From: Archangium sp.
Lineage (GTDB): Bacteria; Myxococcota; Myxococcia; Myxococcales; Myxococcaceae
Direction of reading: 5' to 3'
Length of the DNA stretch: 64,000 nucleotides
Assembly (NCBI GenBank): GCA_022843845.1
Contig: JALHMW010000003.1
Location: forward strand, 186,001 to 250,000
Shown: piece after piece, positions 27,563 through 36,298 of the stretch
Position numbering within the stretch: position 1 is the first letter of the stretch
How the letters are laid out: every line of letters starts with the position of its first letter
Notes under the pieces: generated by a model
Told to the model about the DNA's origin: nothing
What the model saw: only the letters and a program-made list of their open reading frames with translations
Databases searched by the model: none
Position numbers and translations under genes: made by a program

Positions 27563-27610
27563 TCGGGGCGACAGGATTTGAACCTGCGACCACTTGCACC
27601 CCAAGCAAGT
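27563..27610 (-). repeat. attL: Left attachment site (48-bp tRNA-Pro 3' copy)
   Basis: Forty-eight bases identical to 39681-39728, covering the acceptor 3' strand, T arm and most of the anticodon arm of tRNA-Pro(GGG). Identity ends abruptly on both sides. It marks the left border of the integrated element, 204 bases before the integrase start. Confidence 0.9.
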
Positions 27611-27740
27611 TTCAACGCGCTACAGGTCACGGCATTTCGAGTCATCGCGGAGGTCGTTCTACGGGGGGATTCAGCATGGAAACCACGTTCTGAACCCGCA
27701 TGCAACGGTCTGACGTGAAGTGACACGGCGGGGCCCAAGT

Positions 27741-27810
27741 GTTACCCCGGAAGCCACTTGGGGTAACGCTTTCGCGGCGTAGGCCGCACTCACCTTCGAT
27801 TCGGGGTAAC
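27741..27810. promoter_or_regulatory. GTTACCCC repeats, left arm sites
   Basis: GTTACCCC occurs at 27741-27748 (plus), and its complement at 27760-27767 and 27803-27810. Extended matches read CGTTACCCCGA or AAGYGTTACCCC. The last site ends three bases before the integrase ATG, so integrase binding there could also repress its own gene. Matching sites occur at the right border. Confidence 0.6.
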
Positions 27811-27813
27811 GCG

Positions 27814-29121
27814 ATGAAAACCAGCACGCACAGGCCACTCACCGACACGAAGATCGCCAGCCTCAAGCCCCCGGAGGAGGGACGGTACGAGGTGACCGAC
27901 GCCGGCGCAGCGGGTCTCCAACTCCGCGTGACAGCAGCCGGCATCAAGACCTTCCGCCGCGCGGTGAGGGATGGGGGCGCCCTCGTATGGGTGACCCTCG
28001 GGGAGTGGTCGCCGACCGCTCGGCCCGGGTTCCTCACCGTGAACCAAGCCCGCATCTGGTCGGTGCGGCTCGGCGAAGCGGCTCGAGCTGGTCGGGTCTC
28101 CGCCGTTCGCCTCGAGCTCGACAAAGAGCTTCGCCCTTCCCTCGTCCCCCGTGGCTCGGGCGAGCGGACGGTGCGGGAGGTGGCCGCCGACTTCATGGCC
28201 GCCCTGAAGCGCAAGCGCCCAGAGCAAGCGCGGCGCCCCTTGGACTGCGACATCTTGCCCGCGATCGGGGATCGGCTGATCTCGACGGTGGGGAGAGAGG
28301 ACGGCCGCTCGATCATCAAGGCGGTGAAGTCGGTCAGGGATGGCGGAGAGGCCCCGCGAAAGGCCGCCGTCGTTCTGGCGATCCTGAAGCAGCTCTTTGC
28401 CTTTGCGGTTGACGACGGTGCGATCGCTTCGAATCCGATGTTCAGTCTCAAGGCGAGCACGTTCGGTCTCGGGAGCAACGAGCGACAGCGCGTACTCAGC
28501 GACAGGGAGATCGGCGCCTGGTGGCGGGCGCTCGACGCCTACAAGGGACTGACGCCCACCACGCGGATCGGGCTGAAGCTGCTCTTGCTCACCGGAGTTC
28601 GCTCGGGCGAGCTGCTGAAAGCGCGCGTCGACAGCGTCGACTTCGACACCGCAACCCTAACGGTCCCCGTCGAGAACCAGAAACTGACCTTGCGGGCCGC
28701 GAGAAAAGCGCGGGCCTGGAAGGTGCCGCTCTCGAGCACCGCGTTCGACCTGGTGTGCCAGCTCCGAGCCCTGGCCCGAAGCTTCGGCTCTGATTTTCTC
28801 CTGGCGAGCTTCAGCCCCGCGAACCCGGGCGGAGCGCTGACCGACAAAGCACTCACTCATTCGATGCGACGGCTGTTCGAGGGCTCTGCCCCGCTGCTGT
28901 CCTTCGCCGATCCGCGCCCCACCCCTCACGACCTACGCCGGACGTTCAGGAGCGGTCTGGCGTCCATCGGAGTTCCACACGAGGTGGGCGAGCGGTGCCT
29001 CAACCACAAGCTCGGAGGAGTCGCGGAAACGTACCTTGCCGAGGTGAACGACATCGCCCAGCGGCGCGACGCTGTTGAGCGTTGGGCGAAACACGTCAGG
29101 ACTTTGATCGCTTCGAGTTAG
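27814..29121 (+). CDS. int: Tyrosine integrase (P4-type)
   Basis: A 435-residue site-specific recombinase. The N domain (LTDTKIASLKPPEEGRYEVTDAGAAGLQLRV) is the DUF4102 arm-binding type of P4-like integrases, a core-binding region follows, and the catalytic domain has Arg in LLLTGVRSGELLKAR, HDLRRTF, a His-containing CLNHKLGG and the nucleophile Tyr in AETYLAE. The ATG at 27814 starts MKTSTHRPLTD; a longer upstream reading is not conserved-looking. It presumably recombines the tRNA-Pro copies that flank the element. Confidence 0.95.
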   Translation: MKTSTHRPLTDTKIASLKPPEEGRYEVTDAGAAGLQLRVTAAGIKTFRRAVRDGGALVWVTLGEWSPTARPGFLTVNQARIWSVRLGEAARAGRVSAVRLELDKELRPSLVPRGSGERTVREVAADFMAALKRKRPEQARRPLDCDILPAIGDRLISTVGREDGRSIIKAVKSVRDGGEAPRKAAVVLAILKQLFAFAVDDGAIASNPMFSLKASTFGLGSNERQRVLSDREIGAWWRALDAYKGLTPTTRIGLKLLLLTGVRSGELLKARVDSVDFDTATLTVPVENQKLTLRAARKARAWKVPLSSTAFDLVCQLRALARSFGSDFLLASFSPANPGGALTDKALTHSMRRLFEGSAPLLSFADPRPTPHDLRRTFRSGLASIGVPHEVGERCLNHKLGGVAETYLAEVNDIAQRRDAVERWAKHVRTLIASS

Positions 29122-29656
29122 CGGATTCGTACCGGCATCGCGGGCTGCAGAATTTCGCGTCTCGTCGGACCGGAGTGAAGTCGGCACCGCACTGGGGGCA
29201 CTCGCGCTCCAGCTTGCCATTGACGAGCCCTCGCACGCTCTCCGCTGCTTGGAGCCAGAGCACCCCGGCGATGCTCTTCGGAACCGGCTCGAGACTCTTG
29301 CCGTCGTCGGTGAGTGCCGCTCGCGTCGTTCGCGCGAGGTGCGAGTTCACCGCGGAAACCAGATCGCCGATCAGGTCTTCGCGACTTCGCTCCGCCATGT
29401 AGCTCTCGAAGCTCGCGGGGTGAAAGCCCGGAATCGGCCTCGTGGGCTTCCTCTTCTCGTCGCTGACCAGCGGGGTCACGGCGTCGAAGAGCCGAACAAA
29501 GAGGGTCATGGCCTCGCGCTCCCTCTGCCAAATCGAAATGTCTCGGTTCGCGTGGGGGAACCCAGAGAGAACTCGGCCGATCCCCCGGTCGTCGATCGTC
29601 TTCGCGAGTTCGCGCCAAAGGTTCGCCGGGAAGCTCTTCGAGAAGCTCGGTTTCAT
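29096..29656 (-). CDS. Hypothetical protein with C-terminal zinc finger
   Basis: A 186-residue protein whose C terminus ECPQCGADFTPVRRDAKFCSPRCR is a four-cysteine zinc finger resembling the CGNR/zinc-ribbon type. The N-terminal 130 residues are helical and unassigned. It is convergent with and overlaps the integrase 3' end by 26 bases. It is the only minus-strand gene in the left half of the element, so it may be a regulator; that is inference. Confidence 0.7.
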   Translation of the reverse strand: MKPSFSKSFPANLWRELAKTIDDRGIGRVLSGFPHANRDISIWQREREAMTLFVRLFDAVTPLVSDEKRKPTRPIPGFHPASFESYMAERSREDLIGDLVSAVNSHLARTTRAALTDDGKSLEPVPKSIAGVLWLQAAESVRGLVNGKLERECPQCGADFTPVRRDAKFCSPRCRYESANSKRSKS

Positions 29657-29720
29657 GACACGGATTTATGCGTGTACACGCATCTTGTCAATGCATGTCG
29701 TGACGTGAGACCTGTAGAAC

Positions 29721-29975
29721 ATGGACACGACCCAAACGACGTTCGTTGACGCGGCGCGACTCGAGGAGCGGTACGGCTGCGACAGATCGGCATTCCCCCG
29801 ATGGATCGCGAAGCGGGGGTTCCCCGCGCCGCGCTACCTCGGGCACCGCCGGGTGTGGCTGCTCTCGGAGATCGAGGCGTGGGAGGCGTCGACGCTGACG
29901 AGCACGCCCTCTCCGTCGACGAAGAACCTCAGGGCCTTCAAGCGCGCTGCCGAAACCGCTGACGCGACCGCCTGA
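29721..29975 (+). CDS. AlpA-like helix-turn-helix regulator
   Basis: An 84-residue protein with the AlpA/excisionase fold: RLEERYGCDRSAFPRWIAKRGFPAPRYLGHRRVWLLSEIEAWE. In P4-like satellites such proteins act as excisionase or activate late functions. It is divergent from the zinc-finger gene and precedes the replication operon, the usual place for the regulatory switch. Confidence 0.8.
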   Translation: MDTTQTTFVDAARLEERYGCDRSAFPRWIAKRGFPAPRYLGHRRVWLLSEIEAWEASTLTSTPSPSTKNLRAFKRAAETADATA

Positions 29976-30037
29976 AAAACCAAGGGCGTCGACCCCCGAC
30001 GGATCGACGCCCCGCACCGGCCTTCCAGAGAGACCAA

Positions 30038-30913
30038 ATGCAATCCGATTCTACCTCAGATCCGCGCGGCACGCTGATCGTGACCCGCTACCCCAACGAG
30101 AAGAGCAACCGCCCGAACTCGAAGCAGCGCGGCACGTTCAACGATCTCGCCGTCGAGCTGAAGACGCACCATCGAACGATCTGCTCCATCAAGAGCTGCG
30201 AGGGCAAGACGTGCCCCTACAAGCACGGTCGCGCGTTCGCTGCTCACGAGCTCAAGTCGGGCACGACGAGGGCGACCGCGAACGTGCTTCGCATCTGGGC
30301 CGCGATCTTCGACCTCGACGACCTCACCCCGGACCAAGCCAAAGACCTGATCCGCCGCCTCATGGCGTCGGGCCTCGCGTGCGTCGTCTCGTCGACACAC
30401 TCTCACCGACCTGGAGCACCGAAGCTCCGCCTCGCGATCGAGCTCAGCCGCCCCGTTTCTCCCGTCGAGTGGCCGGCAGTCTGGGAGGCGATCAACAAGG
30501 GCCTCGAGCTTCGAGCCGACGCGAACGCTCGCGACCCGGCCCGGTTGTTCTTCGCTCCAACGTGCCCCTCTGACGTGAAGCCGTTCGCGTGGTCTCGGGC
30601 CGGCGCGCCCTACGACGTCGAAGCGGCCCTGTTCGACGTTCCGCCCGTTCTTCCTCGAGTCGCGATGAGCGGCGGGGACTGGGTCGGCGTCCTCGACTCG
30701 CTCCGAGAGGGGAACCGAGACAACGGGCTGACCAGACTCGCCGGCGTGCTCTTCCGGGAGCTGTCCCCGCGTCTCGCCGAGGCGCTGATCCACTCGGTGA
30801 ACTCGAGCCACTGTCGACCGCCCCTCGACTCGGCGCAGGTCGAGAAGATCGCGGCGTCCGTCGCTCGTCGAGAGCTCGCCCGCGGTCCCCAGTTTGTCGG
30901 GGGTCGACGATGA
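30038..30913 (+). CDS. Primase-like replication protein
   Basis: A 291-residue protein resembling the archaeo-eukaryotic primase/PriCT proteins of phages and plasmids: an acidic FDLDDLTPDQAKDL followed by VSSTHSHRPGAPKLRLAIELSRPV, then a C-terminal PriCT-like region (LREGNRDNGLTRLAGVLFREL). The first 70 residues include CEGKTCPYKHG. The ATGA overlap with the next ATPase gene suggests a two-gene replication module. Confidence 0.7.
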   Translation: MQSDSTSDPRGTLIVTRYPNEKSNRPNSKQRGTFNDLAVELKTHHRTICSIKSCEGKTCPYKHGRAFAAHELKSGTTRATANVLRIWAAIFDLDDLTPDQAKDLIRRLMASGLACVVSSTHSHRPGAPKLRLAIELSRPVSPVEWPAVWEAINKGLELRADANARDPARLFFAPTCPSDVKPFAWSRAGAPYDVEAALFDVPPVLPRVAMSGGDWVGVLDSLREGNRDNGLTRLAGVLFRELSPRLAEALIHSVNSSHCRPPLDSAQVEKIAASVARRELARGPQFVGGRR

Positions 30914-32166
30914 GCGCCGCAGAGGTGCTGCAGCTCGAAGCGATGCGGGAGCGGTCCGCTCGAAAGCCCGGCATTCCCCTCCGCGAGTCCATCATTTCGC
31001 TCAGCCTCGAGGGACTTCGACGGGACTTCCCGCCCCGCGAAACGCTGCTCAAAGACTCGCGAACGGGTCGCCCGATCATGGTGCGCGGAAAGACGGGCAT
31101 CGTTGGCGGGTCAGGCGGGGCCGGCAAGACCATGGCTTTCACGATGCTGGCCATCTGCGTTGCCTTGGGGCGCGCCTGGTTCGGCGAAGGGGGCTTCGAC
31201 ACCGCGCAAGGTCGGGTGCTGATGCTCCTGGCTGAAGAGGATCGGGAAGAGATCGAGCGCCGCATTGCCTCGATCTCGAGGGCGATGGGCCTCGGTGACC
31301 TTGAGCTCGAGATCCTCACCTCGAATCTCGTTCTCCTGCCCCTGGCCGGTCAGGGTGTGGCCTTCACGAGTGGGGGCGATGGGGCACGGGGCGAGCTCCC
31401 CGAAACCGAGCGCCCCGAAGAGATCCGAGAGCTTCTCCGTGAAGCGCATGACTGCGGCGAGGCGTTCGCCCTGGTGATCCTCGATCCCCTTTCGCGCTTC
31501 GCAGGCTTCGACGTCGAGAAGGACAACCCCGCGGCGACGCGCTTCGTTCAGGTCCTCGAGTCCTTCACCTCGAAGCCTTGCGGCGAACCGAACGTGCTCG
31601 TCGCGCACCACCTGAGGAAGATCGGGCAAGACGAAGACCGGGAAGCCTCTCAGGCTATCCGCGGCGCTGTAGGCCTTGTTGATGGCGTTCGCTTCGCAGC
31701 CATTCTCTCGCAGCAGAAGGTGATCGCGGGGGCGCCCGATCTCCTCCGCTTCAAGGTGGTCAAATCGAACTACGCGGCGATGCCGGAGCCTCTTGAGCTC
31801 TGCAGGCCCGTTGATGCGGGCGGAACGCTCCGGGTTGCCACTCCAGACGAGCTCGAGACCTACGGGGCGCTGAAGGGTGGACGCGGATCGAAGAGCACCG
31901 ATCTCCGCTCCGACGTGATCGCCCTTCTGACCGACGAGAGCGCGAGTGGCACCGAGATCGCCCGACGCCTGAAGAAGGGGAAAGGGATCATCCTGGGCGT
32001 TCTCGCGGGGCTTGAAGCCGACGGCGTCATTCAACGTGAGGGTCGAGCGTGGGCGGTCCGGGACCGGTCCAACGGTTCTGAGACTGATCGCGGTACCGGT
32101 CCGGTCCGGGCCCCTTCTTTAGAAGGGCCCGAGACTGGAACCGATTTCTTCGAGGAGACAACGTGA
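30910..32166 (+). CDS. RepA-like AAA ATPase (AAA_25 helicase)
   Basis: A 418-residue RecA-fold ATPase. Walker A is GGSGGAGKT at residues 66-74, Walker B FALVILDPLSRF, and the core also has LMLLAEEDREEIERR and VLVAHHLRKIGQDE. This is the hexameric RepA/AAA_25 helicase type of plasmids and phages. A C-terminal winged-helix-like region (ASGTEIARRLKKGKGIILGVLAGLEADGVI) could bind DNA. Start ATG overlaps the primase stop; its stop overlaps the next GTG. Confidence 0.85.
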   Translation: MSAAEVLQLEAMRERSARKPGIPLRESIISLSLEGLRRDFPPRETLLKDSRTGRPIMVRGKTGIVGGSGGAGKTMAFTMLAICVALGRAWFGEGGFDTAQGRVLMLLAEEDREEIERRIASISRAMGLGDLELEILTSNLVLLPLAGQGVAFTSGGDGARGELPETERPEEIRELLREAHDCGEAFALVILDPLSRFAGFDVEKDNPAATRFVQVLESFTSKPCGEPNVLVAHHLRKIGQDEDREASQAIRGAVGLVDGVRFAAILSQQKVIAGAPDLLRFKVVKSNYAAMPEPLELCRPVDAGGTLRVATPDELETYGALKGGRGSKSTDLRSDVIALLTDESASGTEIARRLKKGKGIILGVLAGLEADGVIQREGRAWAVRDRSNGSETDRGTGPVRAPSLEGPETGTDFFEETT

Positions 32167-32600
32167 AGACGATTCCGACCGAAAGGCTGAACACCCTCTC
32201 CCGCGCTGAAGAGGCCCGGCGCCGAGCGTTGGAGGCTGCGTCTGATGCAGGTCACGCCATCGGGAAGTTCGTTGTCGGAACGCACGAGGTCGACGAGGAG
32301 CACGTCGACGCGGCTCTCGAGGTCGTCACGCAGAACCTGGGCGCCCTGGTCCACCTGAAGAAGAACAGGAAGCACCCCGCGGTCAGGCTCATGCTCAAGC
32401 AGCGGATGGCCCTCGCGGCTGAGCTGGTGATGGCCTTCGTCAGGACGACCTCGAAGGGCGCTACCCAACCCCCCCTACGGGTGCCGAAGGTTCTTCCCAC
32501 GCCCCCCGGGATCGCGGTTGCGCAGAGCCGTGATACCCACTCAGACAGTGGCACTGAAATATTCGGTCGCCGCGATTCCTCCCGCGGGTGTTCGCGATGA
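32163..32600 (+). CDS. Hypothetical protein of the satellite operon
   Basis: A 145-residue protein with a GTG start overlapping the previous stop. The first 100 residues are mostly helical (RAEEARRRALEAASDAGHAIGKF ... RLMLKQRMALAAELVMAFVRTT) and the rest is Pro/Ser-rich and probably disordered. No recognised domain. Its stop overlaps the start of the terminase-like gene. Confidence 0.65.
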   Translation: MKTIPTERLNTLSRAEEARRRALEAASDAGHAIGKFVVGTHEVDEEHVDAALEVVTQNLGALVHLKKNRKHPAVRLMLKQRMALAAELVMAFVRTTSKGATQPPLRVPKVLPTPPGIAVAQSRDTHSDSGTEIFGRRDSSRGCSR

Positions 32601-33085
32601 AGGCCCTGAGGCACTCGCTCCGCGCCCTGGCTGAAGAGCTCGGCGTTTCGCTCAGCTCGTTGCAGGAAGCCCGAAAGACGGGCCGGGTCACGATCCCGAA
32701 GCACGGCCCGGTTGACGTTGAAGCCCTCCGCGCCGAGTGGGTGGCCTCGAGCAAGGTGCAGGGCCCCGCGCCGATGGCAGAGCGAGCCGCGCCGGCCGTC
32801 GAGCCTGACGACGCTCAGGTCTCCCTGGCTGAAGCCCGACGGCGGAAGGAGCTCGCGAGCGCGCGCCTGAAGGAGCTCGAGTTCGAGATCACGGCCGGGA
32901 AGTACTGCCTGGCGGAAGACGTCTACCGGGAGAGGGTCAAGGACTACACCGCGATCCGAACCCGACTGCTCGAGCTTCCGACCCGCGTGAAGCAGGCCGT
33001 TCCGCACCTCACACCCAAAGAGGTCGAGGTGGTCAGGGATCTGATCCGCGAAGCCCTCACCGAACTTTCCGAGGACAAGTCATGA
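32597..33085 (+). CDS. Small terminase (Nu1-like) candidate
   Basis: A 162-residue protein with an N-terminal helix-turn-helix (LRALAEELGVSLSSLQEARKTGRV), a linker, and a helical region (RRRKELASARLKELEFEITAGKYCLAEDVYRERV) like the Nu1/DUF1441 small terminase subunits that recognise packaging sites. The ATG at 32597 overlaps the preceding stop; an alternative GTG nine bases earlier is possible. No large-subunit gene follows, which is the main anomaly of the element. Confidence 0.65.
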   Translation: MKALRHSLRALAEELGVSLSSLQEARKTGRVTIPKHGPVDVEALRAEWVASSKVQGPAPMAERAAPAVEPDDAQVSLAEARRRKELASARLKELEFEITAGKYCLAEDVYRERVKDYTAIRTRLLELPTRVKQAVPHLTPKEVEVVRDLIREALTELSEDKS

Positions 33086-33510
33086 CCAAACGCCAGAAGG
33101 CTCGCGCTGCGTTTCGAGCTCGCCTGAAGAAGCTCGATCACGAAGCCGCGGTTCTCCACGTTGCTGACCTCGAGCTCGGTCCCTTCCTCGGCGACTTGAG
33201 CAGGGCCCAAGCGGAGAAGATCACCGCGGAGAAACTCTGGTGGCTCGAGCGCCTCGACCAAGCGGAGATCGTCGGTGCGTTCTTCAGCGATCCACCGATC
33301 CCGTTTGAACGCAGGCGCGCCCTCATCTTCGCGGACATCGACGATCACCGACGCGAGGTGCTCGACGCGCTGATCGTCCACGGGCGCCGGGCCCTCAGCC
33401 CCGCTCACGTTCCCCCGACGTTCACCGAACAGCCCAACCCCGCGGCCGACCGCGTGATCACCGCGGCACTCCAGAAGGCCTTCAACCCGAAGAAGGGAAA
33501 CACCCCATGA
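33082..33510 (+). CDS. Hypothetical protein between terminase-like and capsid genes
   Basis: A 142-residue, largely helical protein (RAAFRARLKKLDHEAAVLHVADLELGPFLGDL). No domain recognised. ATGA overlaps at both ends place it firmly in the morphogenesis operon, where a phage would carry its large terminase or portal gene; at this length it can be neither. Confidence 0.65.
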   Translation: MTKRQKARAAFRARLKKLDHEAAVLHVADLELGPFLGDLSRAQAEKITAEKLWWLERLDQAEIVGAFFSDPPIPFERRRALIFADIDDHRREVLDALIVHGRRALSPAHVPPTFTEQPNPAADRVITAALQKAFNPKKGNTP

Positions 33511-33860
33511 GCAACGTCACCGAAGAGAAACTCCCCGATCCCGCCTACCTGAACCTGGTCGCTGAGCTCGTGCTCCGCGGCGCGAGCGCTGGCCTGCGCT
33601 ACTTCGACGCCTGTCAGCGCGCCGGCCACACGCGGAAGCTCGGCGCCGAAATGGAGCGCCGGCTCGAGCACCTCACGCCCGACGATCGCGGCGCGCTGCT
33701 GAACGAATGGCTGAAGGTCGATCTCGTGGCGCCGGTGGTCGAGCTCATCCGCGCGGGTGCCGTCGAGGGCCTCGATCGCGCTGAAGTTCTCTCGAGGGCA
33801 GAGATCCTCGGGGAGGCCGCGGTCTCGCGACTGTTCGTTGACCAGAACAGGGCAAACTGA
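33507..33860 (+). CDS. Hypothetical protein of the morphogenesis operon
   Basis: A 117-residue helical protein (YLNLVAELVLRGASAGLRYFDACQRAGHTRKLGAEMERRLEHL). Unrecognised. It overlaps the preceding gene by ATGA and is followed after three bases by the next gene. Confidence 0.6.
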   Translation: MSNVTEEKLPDPAYLNLVAELVLRGASAGLRYFDACQRAGHTRKLGAEMERRLEHLTPDDRGALLNEWLKVDLVAPVVELIRAGAVEGLDRAEVLSRAEILGEAAVSRLFVDQNRAN

Positions 33861-33863
33861 CCG

Positions 33864-34343
33864 ATGGTTCCCCCCTTCGACGGCCCCGAGATCGTCAGGC
33901 TTCATAACCTCGGGTTCGCCGACGCGGTCGCGCGTCTCTTGGCGGGGGCGAAACGTTGCGAGCGCTCGAGGGAGCGGGATCGCTTCTTCCTCCTCGCGGG
34001 CACGTTGCTGGGCGGGGACGCGCGACGCAGAGCAGGGCACCTGCACCGGCGCCTGGTCGAACTCGCGCGGCGTTCGTCTCTTCGCCTGGTCCCGATCGAC
34101 AACGTCGGCACCGTCGACGGCGCCCTGATCGCCGGGCTTCTCGTCGGCGGGTGGGACGTTCCCCATCAGACGACCGTCTACCGCGCCCTCGTCGAGGCCC
34201 GTCCGACGTTCTTGCACCGATGGCCTGAAATGCAGTCTCAGGCAGGCGAGAAGCTTGGGGATGAGCACGCAAACGAGAGACGTGACCCCGCTCAGCACGA
34301 GGGCCGCGCTGGGGTCAGTGGACCTGAAGAACCGAACCGCTGA
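33864..34343 (+). CDS. Hypothetical protein overlapping the capsid fusion gene
   Basis: A 159-residue Arg-rich protein (RLLAGAKRCERSRERDRFFLLAGTLLGGDARRRAGHLHRRL). The final 27 or so residues are coded in a region that also codes the start of the protease-capsid fusion in another frame, so the real end may be constrained by overlap. No family recognised. Confidence 0.55.
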   Translation: MVPPFDGPEIVRLHNLGFADAVARLLAGAKRCERSRERDRFFLLAGTLLGGDARRRAGHLHRRLVELARRSSLRLVPIDNVGTVDGALIAGLLVGGWDVPHQTTVYRALVEARPTFLHRWPEMQSQAGEKLGDEHANERRDPAQHEGRAGVSGPEEPNR

Positions 34344-36231
34344 AGTGACTTTCACCACGGGCGCCAAGGTTCTGCGCTCGTCCTGGCTCGACGGTCCCTT
34401 CTACGAGGAGCTCAGCCTCGATCCCGCTCACGTGCGCATGGAGAGGCTCCAGAGTGGCGCGGCTCCGTTTCTCGCTGACCACGATGCTTCTTTGAGCACG
34501 ACGTTGGGCGTCGTCGAGAGCGCGCGCCTGGAGAAGACCCGCGGCGTCGCGACGATCCGGTTCGCCCCTGAGGGCGTCGACCCCGAGGCCGACAAGGTCT
34601 TCGCGAAGATGGCCGCGGGTGTGATCCGCAACGTCAGCGTGGGCTACCGGGTCCACAAGCTCTCGAAGGTCGAGGGCGGAGACTCGACGACGCCGACGTT
34701 CCGTGTCGTCGACTGGACGCCCCTCGAAATCAGCGCGGTGGCCATCGGCGCTGACGCCGGCGCGATCGTTCGAAGCGAAGTGAAAACCAACCCGTGCCTG
34801 ATTGTCGGGCACACAACGAGAGGAACCAGCACCATGGAAGGCAACGAAGTGAACACGGAAGATCTCGCGCAAATCGAGCGCGAGCGGATCAGCGGCATTC
34901 GTTCGGCAGTGAAGGCAGCTCACCTCGGCGACGATCTCGCCGTTCAGCTCATCAGGGGAAACGTCCCGATCGACAAGGCGCGGATCGCGGTGCTCGACGT
35001 GCTCGCGACGCGCGATGCGATGGTTCCGACCGCGCAGGCACACGTCAGCATCGAGGGCGATTCCTCGGAGCGCTCGAGCGGGATCACGATGGGCACGACC
35101 GAGGGCGACAAGGTTCAGCGCGGCATGGTCTCGGCGCTGTTGGCGCGCGCGAACCCCGATCTCGTGAAGGAAGCGAAGGCGAAGCAGGTCCCTGGCTTCG
35201 AGAGCGTCGACACCGGCTCGAGCGATTTCCGCGCGATGAGCGTTCGCGACATGGCCCGCTTCTACCTCGAGCGGCGTGGCGTGAAGACGCACGCCATGGG
35301 GAACATGAAGCTCGTCGGCGAAGCGCTTACGCGCTCCGGTCCCTACGGTGGTCGCGACGACTTCCCCGTGATGCTCGAGAACGCGATCGGGAAGAGCCTT
35401 CTCGCGGCCTACCTGGTCACGCCTGACGTGTGGTCGAAGGTCTGCGGCACGGCCAGCGTGCCTGACTTCCGCGCTTCGCCTCGCTACCGCGCCGGCTCGA
35501 TTGGCGTCCTCGACTCGCTGAACGAGAACGGCGAGTTCAAGAACAAGTCGATCCCCGATGCCGCGAAGCTGTCGATCAGCACCGCGACCAAGGGCAACAT
35601 GATCGGGATCTCGCGTCAGGCCCTGGTGAACGATGATCTCGGCGGGTTCATGGATCTCGCCGCGAAGCTCGGCCGCGCCGCGAAGCTGAGCATCGAGGCC
35701 GACTTCTTCACGCTCCTGGGCCTGAACGGTGGACTCGGCCCGACCGTCGGTGCGAACCCGTTCTTCCACTCGACGAACGGCAACGTGAACGCGGTGGCCT
35801 CGGCGATCACCGCCGCGGGCATCGACGCCGACCGTGTCGTCATGGGCGCCCAGCGCGACGCGCAGAACCTCGAGTTCCTCTCACTGCGCCCCGCGGTCCT
35901 GCTGATTCCGCTGTCGCAAGGCAGCACTGCGCGCGTTCTGAACGCTTCAGCGATCAACCCCGCTGGCACGGTCGCGAACGCGCCGAACCCGGTTCAGGGC
36001 GTGTTCCGAGAGGTCATCGACACGCCCCGCCTCTCGGGCACTCGCCGCTACCTGTTCGCGAACCCGAGCGAGCTCCCCGCCTTCGTGTGCGCCTTCCTCG
36101 ACGGCGTTCAGGAGCCGACGCTCGAGAACGAGCAGGGCTGGCGTGTCGACGGAACCGAAATGAAGGTTCGGTTCGACTACCTCGTTCAGGCGTTCGACGT
36201 GAAGGGCGCCCTCACGAACGCCGGCGCGTGA
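34261..36231 (+). CDS. Prohead protease / major capsid protein fusion
   Basis: A 656-residue fusion. Residues about 1-180 look like an HK97-type prohead protease, with GVIRNVSVGYRVHKLSKVEG and the later VVDWTPLEISAVAIGADAGA; the His in FLADHDASL is a candidate catalytic residue. A helical linker with IERERISGIRSAVKAAHLGDD follows. Residues about 290-656 resemble a Mu-type major capsid protein (RASPRYRAGSIGVLDSLNENGEFK, VRFDYLVQAFDVKGA). The ATG at 34261 is used. A second ATG with its own ribosome-binding site lies in frame at 34834. Confidence 0.85.
   Translation: MSTQTRDVTPLSTRAALGSVDLKNRTAEVTFTTGAKVLRSSWLDGPFYEELSLDPAHVRMERLQSGAAPFLADHDASLSTTLGVVESARLEKTRGVATIRFAPEGVDPEADKVFAKMAAGVIRNVSVGYRVHKLSKVEGGDSTTPTFRVVDWTPLEISAVAIGADAGAIVRSEVKTNPCLIVGHTTRGTSTMEGNEVNTEDLAQIERERISGIRSAVKAAHLGDDLAVQLIRGNVPIDKARIAVLDVLATRDAMVPTAQAHVSIEGDSSERSSGITMGTTEGDKVQRGMVSALLARANPDLVKEAKAKQVPGFESVDTGSSDFRAMSVRDMARFYLERRGVKTHAMGNMKLVGEALTRSGPYGGRDDFPVMLENAIGKSLLAAYLVTPDVWSKVCGTASVPDFRASPRYRAGSIGVLDSLNENGEFKNKSIPDAAKLSISTATKGNMIGISRQALVNDDLGGFMDLAAKLGRAAKLSIEADFFTLLGLNGGLGPTVGANPFFHSTNGNVNAVASAITAAGIDADRVVMGAQRDAQNLEFLSLRPAVLLIPLSQGSTARVLNASAINPAGTVANAPNPVQGVFREVIDTPRLSGTRRYLFANPSELPAFVCAFLDGVQEPTLENEQGWRVDGTEMKVRFDYLVQAFDVKGALTNAGA
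34818..34836 (+). promoter_or_regulatory. Internal ribosome-binding site and start inside the capsid fusion
   Basis: GAGAGGA (34818-34824) stands 9 bases before an in-frame ATG at 34834 (MEGNEVNTEDLAQ). It lies at the border between the protease and capsid parts. Translation from here would give a separate 465-residue scaffold/capsid protein alongside the fusion. Confidence 0.5.
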
Positions 36232-36298
36232 TGCGGTGAACAGGGGGGCTCGGGCTGGTCTCGAGCTCCTCGATTCCTCGCAGCACCCCGGAGTCACC

